Shown here: positions 56,475 to 64,000 of the stretch, one piece after another
Layout of the letters: every line of letters begins with the position of its first letter
How positions within the stretch are numbered: the first letter of the stretch is position 1
Assembly (NCBI GenBank): GCA_950097015.1
Contig: CATNEN010000031.1
Location: 1,240,001 to 1,304,000 of the forward strand
DNA: 64,000 nt
Origin: Macrostomum hystrix
Taxonomy: Eukaryota > Platyhelminthes > Macrostomidae
Direction: 5' to 3'
Notes under the pieces: generated by a model
Database searches by the model: none
What the model was told of the DNA's origin: nothing
What the model saw: the letters and a program-made list of their open reading frames with translations, nothing else
Position numbers and translations under genes: made by a program

Positions 56475-59400
56475 TACAGAGGATCTCTACAATTGACCCA
56501 CATCTGCAATGGATCCTCCACAATAGTCCCACATCTGCAATGGATCCTCCACAATAGTCCAACATCTGCAATGGATCCTCCACAATAGTCCCACATCTGC
56601 AATGGATCCTCCACAATAGTCCCACATCTGCAATGGATCCTCCACAATTGTCCCACATCTGCAATGGATCCTCCACAATAGTCCAACATCTGCAATGGAT
56701 CCTCCACAATAGTCCCACATCTGCAATGGATCCTCCACAATAGTCCCACATCTGCAATGGATCCTCCACAATAGTCCAACATCTGCAATGGATCCTCCAC
56801 AATAGTCCCACATCTGCAATGGATCCTCCACAATTGTCCCACATCTGCAATGGATCCTCCACAATAGTCCAACATCTGCAATGGATCCTCCACAATTGTC
56901 CCACATCTGCAATGGATCCTCCACAATTGTCCCACATCTGCAATGGATCCTCCACAATTGTCCCACATCTGCAATGGATCCTCCACAATAGACCCACATC
57001 TGCAATGGATCCTCCACAATAGTCCCACATCTGCAATGGATCCTCCACAATAGTCCCACATCTGCAATGGATTCCTCCACAATTGTCCCACATCTGCAAT
57101 GGATCCTCCACAATAGTCCAACATCTGCAATGGATCCTCCACAATTGTCCCACATCTGCAATGGATCCTCCACAATTGTCCCACATCTGCAACGGATCCT
57201 CCACAATAGTCCCACATCTGCAATGGATCCTCCACAATTGTGACACATCTGCAATGGATCCTTCACAATAGTCCCACATCTGCAACGGATCCTCCACAAT
57301 TGTGACACATCTGCAATGGATCCTCCACAATTGTGACACATCTGCAATGGATCCTCCACAATAGTCCAACATCTGCAATGTATCCTCCACAATAGTCCCA
57401 CATCTGCAATGGATCCTCCACAATAGTCCCACATCTGCAATGGATCCTCCACAATTGTCCCACATCTGCAATGGATCCTTCACAATAGTCCCACATCTGC
57501 AACGGATCCTCCACAATAGTCCCACATCTGCAATGGATCCTCCACAATTGTGACACATCTGCAATGGATCCTCCACAATTGTCCCACATCTGCAATGGAT
57601 CCTCCACAATAGACCCACATCTGCAATGGATCCTCCACAATAGTCCCACATCTGCAATGGATCCTCCACAATAGTCCAACATCTGCAATGGATCTTCCAC
57701 AATAGACCCACATCTGCAATGGATCCTCCACAATAGACCCACATCTGCAATGGATCCTCCACAATAGTCCAACATCTGCAATGGATCCTCCACAATAGTC
57801 CAACATCTGCAATGGATCCTCCACAATAGTCCAACATCTGCAATGGGTCCTCCACAATAGTCCCACATCTGCAACGGATCCTCCACAATAGTCCCACATC
57901 TGCAATGGATCCTCCACAATAGTCCCACATCTGCAATGGATCCTCCACAATAGTCCCACATCTGCAATGGATCCTCCACAATTGTCCCACATCTGCAACG
58001 GATCCTTTACAATAGACCCACATCTGCAACGGATCCTCCACAATAGTCCCACATCTGCAATGGATCCTCCACAATAGTCCCACATCTGCAATGGATCCTA
58101 CACAATTGTCCCACATCTGCAATGGATCCTCCACAATTGTCCCACATCTGCAACGGATCCTCCACAACAGACCCACATCTGCAACGGATCCTCCACAATA
58201 GTCCCACATCTGCAATGGATCCTCCACAATTGTCCCACATCTGCAATGGATCCTTCACAATAGTCCCACATCTGCAACGGATCCTCCACAATAGTCCCAC
58301 ATCTGCAATGGATCCTCCACAATAGTCCCACATCTGCAACGGATCCTTCACAATAGTCCCACATCTGCAATGGATCCTCCACAATTGTGACACATCTGCA
58401 ATGGATCCTCCACAATAGTCCCACATCTGCAATGTATCCTCCACAATAGTCCAACATCTGCAACGGATCCTCCACAATTGTCCCACATCTGCAATGGATC
58501 CTCCACAATTGTCCCACATCTGCAATGGATCCTCCACGATAGTCCCACATCTGCAATGGATCCTCCACAATTGTCCCACATCTGCAACGGATCCTCCACA
58601 ATAGTCCCACATCTGCAATGGGTCCTCCACAATAGTCCCACATCTGCAATGGATCCTCCACAATTGTCCCACATCTGCAACGGATCCTTTACAATAGACC
58701 CACATCTGCAACGGATCCTCCACAATAGTCCCACATCTGCAATGGATCCTCCACAATAGTCCCACATCTGCAATGGATCCTCCACAATAGTCCCACATCT
58801 GCAATGGATCCTCCACAATAGTCCCACATCTGCAATGGATCCTACACAATTGTCCCACATCTGCAATGGATCCTCCACAATAGTCCCACATCTGCAATGG
58901 ATCCTCCACAATAGTCCCACATCTGCAATGGATCCTCCACAATAGTCCCACATCTGCAATGGATCCTACACAATTGTCCCACATCTGCAATGGATCCTCC
59001 ACAATAGTCCCACATCTGCAATGGGTCCTCCACAATAGTCCCACATCTGCAATGGATCCTCCACAATAGTCCCACATCTGCAATGGATCCTACACAATTG
59101 TCCCACATCTGCAATGGATCCTCCACAATTGTCCCACATCTGCAACGGATCCTCCACAACAGACCCACATCTGCAACGGATCCTCCACAATAGTCCCACA
59201 TCTGCAATGGATCCTCCACAATAGTCCCACATCTGCAACGGATCCTCCACAATAGTCCCACATCTGCAATGGATCCTCCACAATTGTCCCACATCTGCAA
59301 CGGATCCTCCACAATAGTCCCACATCTGCAATGGATCCTCCACAATTGTGACACATCTGCAATGGATCCTCCACAATTGTCCCACATCTGCAATGGATCC

Positions 59401-62400
59401 TCCACAATTGTGACACATCTGCAATGGATCCTCCACAATAGTCCCACATCTGCAATGTATCCTCCACAATAGTCCAACATCTGCAATGGATCCTCCACGA
59501 TAGTCCCACATCTGCAATGGATCTTCCACAATAGTCCCACATCTGCAATGGGTCCTCCACAATAGTCCAACATCTGCAATGGGTCCTCCATAATAGTCCA
59601 ACATCTGCAATGGATACTCCACAATAGACCCACATCTGCAATGGATCCTCCACAATAGACCCACATCTGCAATGGATCCTCCACAATAGACCCACATCTG
59701 CAATGGATCCTCCACAATAGTCCCACATCTGCAATGGATCCTCCACAATAGTCCAACATCTGCAATGGATCCTCCACAATAGTCCCACATATGCAATGGA
59801 TCCTCCACAATAGTCCCACATCTGCAATGGATCCTCCACAATTGTCCCACATCTGCAATGGATCCTCCACAATAGTCCAACATCTGCAATGGGTCCTCCA
59901 TAATAGTCCAACATCTGCAATGGATACTCCACAATAGACCCACATCTGCAATGGATCCTCCACAATAGACCCACATCTGCAATGGATCCTCCACAATAGA
60001 CCCACATCTGCAATGGATCCTCCACAATAGTCCCACATATGCAATGGATCCTCCACAATAGTCCCACATCTGCAATGGATCCTCCACAATTGTCCCACAT
60101 CTGCAATGGATCCTCCACAATAGTCCAACATCTGCAATGGGATCCTCCCACAATTGTCCCACATCTGCAATGGATCCTCCACAATTGTCCCACATCTGCA
60201 ACGGATCCTCCACAATAGTCCCACATCTGCAATGGATCCTCCACAATTGTGACACATCTGCAATGGATCCTTCACAATAGTCCCACATCTGCAACGGATC
60301 CTCCACAATTGTGACACATCTGCAATGGATCCTCCACAATTGTGACACATCTGCAATGGATCCTCCACAATAGTCCAACATCTGCAATGTATCCTCCACA
60401 ATAGTCCCACATCTGCAATGGATCCTCCACAATAGTCCCACATCTGCAATGGATCCTCCACAATTGTCCCACATCTGCAATGGATCCTTCACAATAGTCC
60501 CACATCTGCAACGGATCCTCCACAATAGTCCCACATCTGCAATGGATCCTCCACAATTGTGACACATCTGCAATGGATCCTCCACAATAGTCCCACATCT
60601 GCAATGGATCCTCCACAATAGTCCAACATCTGCAATGGATCTTCCACAATAGACCCACATCTGCAATGGATCCTCCACAATAGACCCACATCTGCAATGG
60701 ATCCTCCACAATAGTCCAACATCTGCAATGGATCCTCCACAATAGTCCAACATCTGCAATGGATCCTCCACAATAGTCCAACATCTGCAATGGATCCTCC
60801 ACAATAGTCCAACATCTGCAATGTATCCTCCACAATAGTCCACATCTGCAATGGATCCTCCACAATAGTCCCCACATCTGCAATGGATCCTCCACAATTG
60901 TCCAACATCTGCAATGGATCCTCCACAATTGTCCCACATCTGCAATGGATCCTCCACAATAGTCCCACATCTGCAATGGATCCTCCACAATAGTCCCACA
61001 TCTGCAATGGATCCTCCACAATAGTCCCACATCTGCAATGGATCCTCCACAATAGTCCCACATCTGCAATGGATCCTCCACAATAGTCCCATATCTGCAA
61101 TGGATCCTCCACAATTAGTCCCACATCTGCAATGGATCCTCCACAATAGTCCCACATCTGCAATGGATCCTCCACAATTGTCCCACATCTGCAATGGATC
61201 CTCCACAATTGTCCCACATCTGCAATGGATCCTCCACAATAGTCCCACATCTGCAATGGATCCTCCACAATAGACCCACATCTGCAATGGATCCTCCACA
61301 ATTGTCCAACATCTGCAATGGATCCTCCACAATTGTCCACATCTGCAATGGATCCTCCACAATAGTCCCACATCTGCAATGGATCCTCCACAATTGTCCC
61401 ACATCTGCAATGGATCCTCCACAATAGCCCCACATCTGCAATGGATCCTCCACAATTGTCCCACATCTGCAATGGATCCTCCACAATTGTCCCACATCTG
61501 CAATGGATACTCCACAATAGTCCCACATCTGCAATGGATCCTCCACAATAGCCCCACATCTGCAATGGATCCTCCACAATTGTGACACATCTGCAATGGA
61601 TCCTCCACAATAGTCCCACATCTGCAATGGATCCTCCACAATAGTCCAACATCTGCAATGGATCTTCCACAATAGACCCACATCTGCAATGGATCCTCCA
61701 CAATAGACCCACATCTGCAATGGATCCTCCACAATAGTCCAACATCTGCAATGGATCCTCCACAATAGTCCAACATCTGCAATGGATCCTCCACAATAGT
61801 CCAACATCTGCAATGGATCCTCCACAATAGTCCAACATCTGCAATGTATCCTCCACAATAGTCCCACATCTGCAATGGATCCTCCACAATAGTCCCACAT
61901 CTGCAATGGATCCTCCACAATTGTCCAACATCTGCAATGGATCCTCCACAATTGTCCCACATCTGCAATGGATCCTCCACAATAGTCCCACATCTGCAAT
62001 GGATCCTCCACAATAGTCCCACATCTGCAATGGATCCTCCACAATAGTCCCACATCTGCAATGGATCCTCCACAATAGTCCCCACATCTGCAATGGATCC
62101 TCCACAATAGTCCCATATCTGCAATGGATCCTCCACAATAGTCCCACATCTGCAATGGATCCTCCACAATAGTCCCACATCTGCAATGGATCCTCCACAA
62201 TTGTCCCACATCTGCAATGGATCCTCCACAATTGTCCCACATCTGCAATGGATCCTCCACAATATGTCCCACATCTGCAATGGATCCTCCACAATAGACC
62301 CACATCTGCAATGGATCCTCCACAATTGTCCAACATCTGCAATGGATCCTCCACAATTGTCCCACATCTGCAATGGATCCTCCACAATAGTCCCACATCT

Positions 62401-63032
62401 GCAATGGATCCTCCACAATTGTCCCACATCTGCAATGGATCCTCCACAATAGCCCCACATCTGCAATGGATCCTCCACAATTGTCCCACATCTGCAATGG
62501 ATCCTCCACAATTGTCCCACATCTGCAATGGATACTCCACAATAGTCCCACATCTGCAACGGATCCTCCACAATTGTCCCACATCTGCAATGGATCCTCC
62601 ACAATAGTCCCACATCTGCAATGGATCCTCCACAATTGTCCCACATCTGCAATGGATCCTCCACAATTGTCCCACATCTGCAATGGATACTCCACAATTG
62701 TCCCACATCTGCAATGGATCCTCCACAATTGTCCCACATCTGCAATGGATACTCCACAATTGTCCCACATCTGCAATGGATCCTCCACAATTGTCCCACA
62801 TCTGCAATGGATACTCCACAATTGTCCCACATCTGCAATGGATCCTCCACAATTGTCCCACATCTGCAATGGATCCTCCACAATAGTCCCACATCTGCAA
62901 TGTATCCTCCACAATAGACCCACATCTGCAACGGATTCTCCACAATAGTCCCACATCTGCAATGTATCCTCCACAATAGACCCACATCTGCAACGGATTC
63001 TCCACAATAGTCCCACATCTGCAATGGGTCAC
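56475..63032. repeat. 31-bp satellite, about 6.5 kb, about 211 copies
   Basis: Unit core CATCTGCAATGGATCCTCCA followed by CAATAGTCCCA. Variants (TTGTCCC, TAGACCC, GTGACA, CAACGG) recur in ordered blocks: offsets of 310 bp (10 units, 59581/59891) and 1023 bp (33 units, 60641/61664) show higher-order duplication. Each unit holds GGATCC. The 1352-residue open frame on the minus strand is a 31-residue pattern created by three units and is not a gene. Confidence 0.98.
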
Positions 63033-63059
63033 CTGAGACGTAGCCGGGTCTTTTAATTG

Positions 63060-63300
63060 GGACATAATAAATCTATTTTTCCTTTACTCACAATATCTTC
63101 CCAAAGCCCAATGCTGAAACGCGGCTATGCTGAAAAAAAGATCAATCTTCAAAACTGCTGAGTTAGTAAAAAAGCGTTTTAAATTGATCGGTTCCAACCC
63201 AAAAAAGTTTTTGACATTGTCGAGATTCGATAAATCAGAAATCGGCAAACTTTTATTTCAACATTTGTAAGGTAAACTTTAAACTTGTTGAATTTTGCAT
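63060..63300. other. Unique A/T-rich spacer before ependymin-like copy 2
   Basis: No gene seen. Similarity to the region upstream of copy 1 starts at about 63300, marking one breakpoint of the duplication. Confidence 0.5.
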
Positions 63301-63452
63301 AAAAAATTCCAATTTAAATAAAAACTTACAAAAATGTTGCGACTGAGATCTGCTGAGCTGGCAGTTTGATCAGGTGGCACATGGAAACAAAACTGGACAG
63401 CGAATGTTGGGCAGTTGGTGTGTCTCGGAGCAGTTGGTCAAACAGGCCAGGT

Positions 63453-63460
63453 GCATAAAA
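63453..63460 (+). promoter_or_regulatory. TATA-like element of ependymin-like copy 2
   Basis: GCATAAAA, 97 bp before the ATG of copy 2, conserved in sequence and spacing with copy 1. Confidence 0.5.
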
Positions 63461-63549
63461 GCGGACAGTCGGAGGAGCCAACCACCAAGTGAACTCACAG
63501 CTCTCAGTCTGCTACAGAAAGAACAGCGAGAAAGCGAACCTGCCAGAAG

Positions 63550-64000
63550 ATGAAGCTGCTGCTGCTGATCTCCGCCCTGTTGGCCACCGCGCTGGCCTGC
63601 GAGAACCCGCCCCGTGAGGGCGCCATCGGAGTGGCCGGTCTGGGCTACCACAACGGCACCTACCTCAAACTGCTGGGAGGCATTGCCGGATCCAAGGAGA
63701 AGAAGAAGGTGGCCGCCTACTTCAAGGTCCAGTCCAAGAACTACTCCGGACACCACTACACCCTGTTCGACTTTGAGCAGGGAGTCGGCTACTACGCCTG
63801 GGGCACCAGCGCCGCCAACGCCCAGTGCGTGAAGATCCCCGTGAGCCACGCCAAGCACTTCCTCACCCTGTGCCCGAAGCTGTGGCCGAACCACCGCGTG
63901 GTGGCTCGCTCCACCGTCACCCACCGCAAGGTGCCCATCAGCGTGCACTGCGGACGCAAGACCAAGGGCGACCTGTCCATCAAGCTGGGCGGCGTCATCG
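63550..64000 (+). CDS. Secreted ependymin-related protein, copy 2 (3' cut by window end)
   Basis: The first 150 codons match copy 1 (9493-10161, minus) with only a few silent or near-silent base changes that I can see. They include the signal peptide, the NGT and NYS sites, the central block and all cysteines as far as [10 protein letters not shown], where the window ends. Homology extends upstream through the 5' UTR and promoter to about 63300, so the duplication carried regulatory DNA. The copies are in opposite orientation, about 53 kb apart. No frameshift or stop is visible in the part present. Confidence 0.82.
   Translation, partial: MKLLLLISALLATALACENPPREGAIGVAGLGYHNGTYLKLLGGIAGSKEKKKVAAYFKVQSKNYSGHHYTLFDFEQGVGYYAWGTSAANAQCVKIPVSHAKHFLTLCPKLWPNHRVVARSTVTHRKVPISVHCGRKTKGDLSIKLGGVI

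Noticed and set aside
58966-63024. 1352-codon open frame (and several others) in the 31-bp array
   Set aside because: The product is a 31-residue motif repeated, generated by three array units; many overlapping frames on both strands are open in the same way.

Overview
The window is eukaryotic, animal (bilaterian) genomic DNA: genes are split by GT-AG introns and encode animal signalling and transcription proteins. The extreme minisatellite load and compact exons would suit a free-living flatworm such as a macrostomid, but that is inference; a rotifer or other lophotrochozoan cannot be excluded from sequence alone. Summing my array boundaries, about 28 kb (roughly 44%) of the window is tandem minisatellite DNA in some 30 distinct arrays.

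Layout. 73-14090 (+): an ASAP-type ArfGAP gene (BAR, PH, ArfGAP, ankyrin, proline-rich tail), 5' end outside the window. Two minus-strand genes sit inside its introns: an unrecognised 750-residue, three-exon gene (4554-7463) and an intronless secreted ependymin-like gene (9493-10161). 15798-16849 (+): TAF12, the histone-fold subunit of TFIID. 18699-43531 (-): a complete zeta/iota-type diacylglycerol kinase, which I assembled as 22 exons joining in frame to 1305 residues and ending in the PDZ ligand ETAV. A single-exon fatty-acid-binding protein gene (40362-40769, +) lies inside its second intron. 44000-63030: satellite-rich DNA holding a 4.9 kb array of a 15/17-bp unit (with two SINE copies), a 1.3 kb 33-bp array and a 6.5 kb 31-bp array; only a weak two-exon gene candidate (55191-44803, -) is visible there. 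63300-64000 (+): a second, nearly identical ependymin-like copy with its promoter, inverted relative to the first and cut by the window end.

The main unusual feature is the link between introns and minisatellites. Almost every long intron carries its own array, while array-free introns are mostly short. Several arrays start at the 5' splice site or run into the 3' splice site. In the last DGK intron the first stretch after the exon is itself a repeat unit, so every unit starts with a copy of the donor. The three nested genes are all antisense to their hosts.

The identified genes are not a pathway: ASAP (Arf GTPase/membrane), DGK (lipid second messenger), FABP (lipid carriage), TAF12 (basal transcription) and ependymin-like (secreted) are neighbours without evident co-regulation. 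The very long open frames in the arrays are products of unit lengths and should not be read as proteins.
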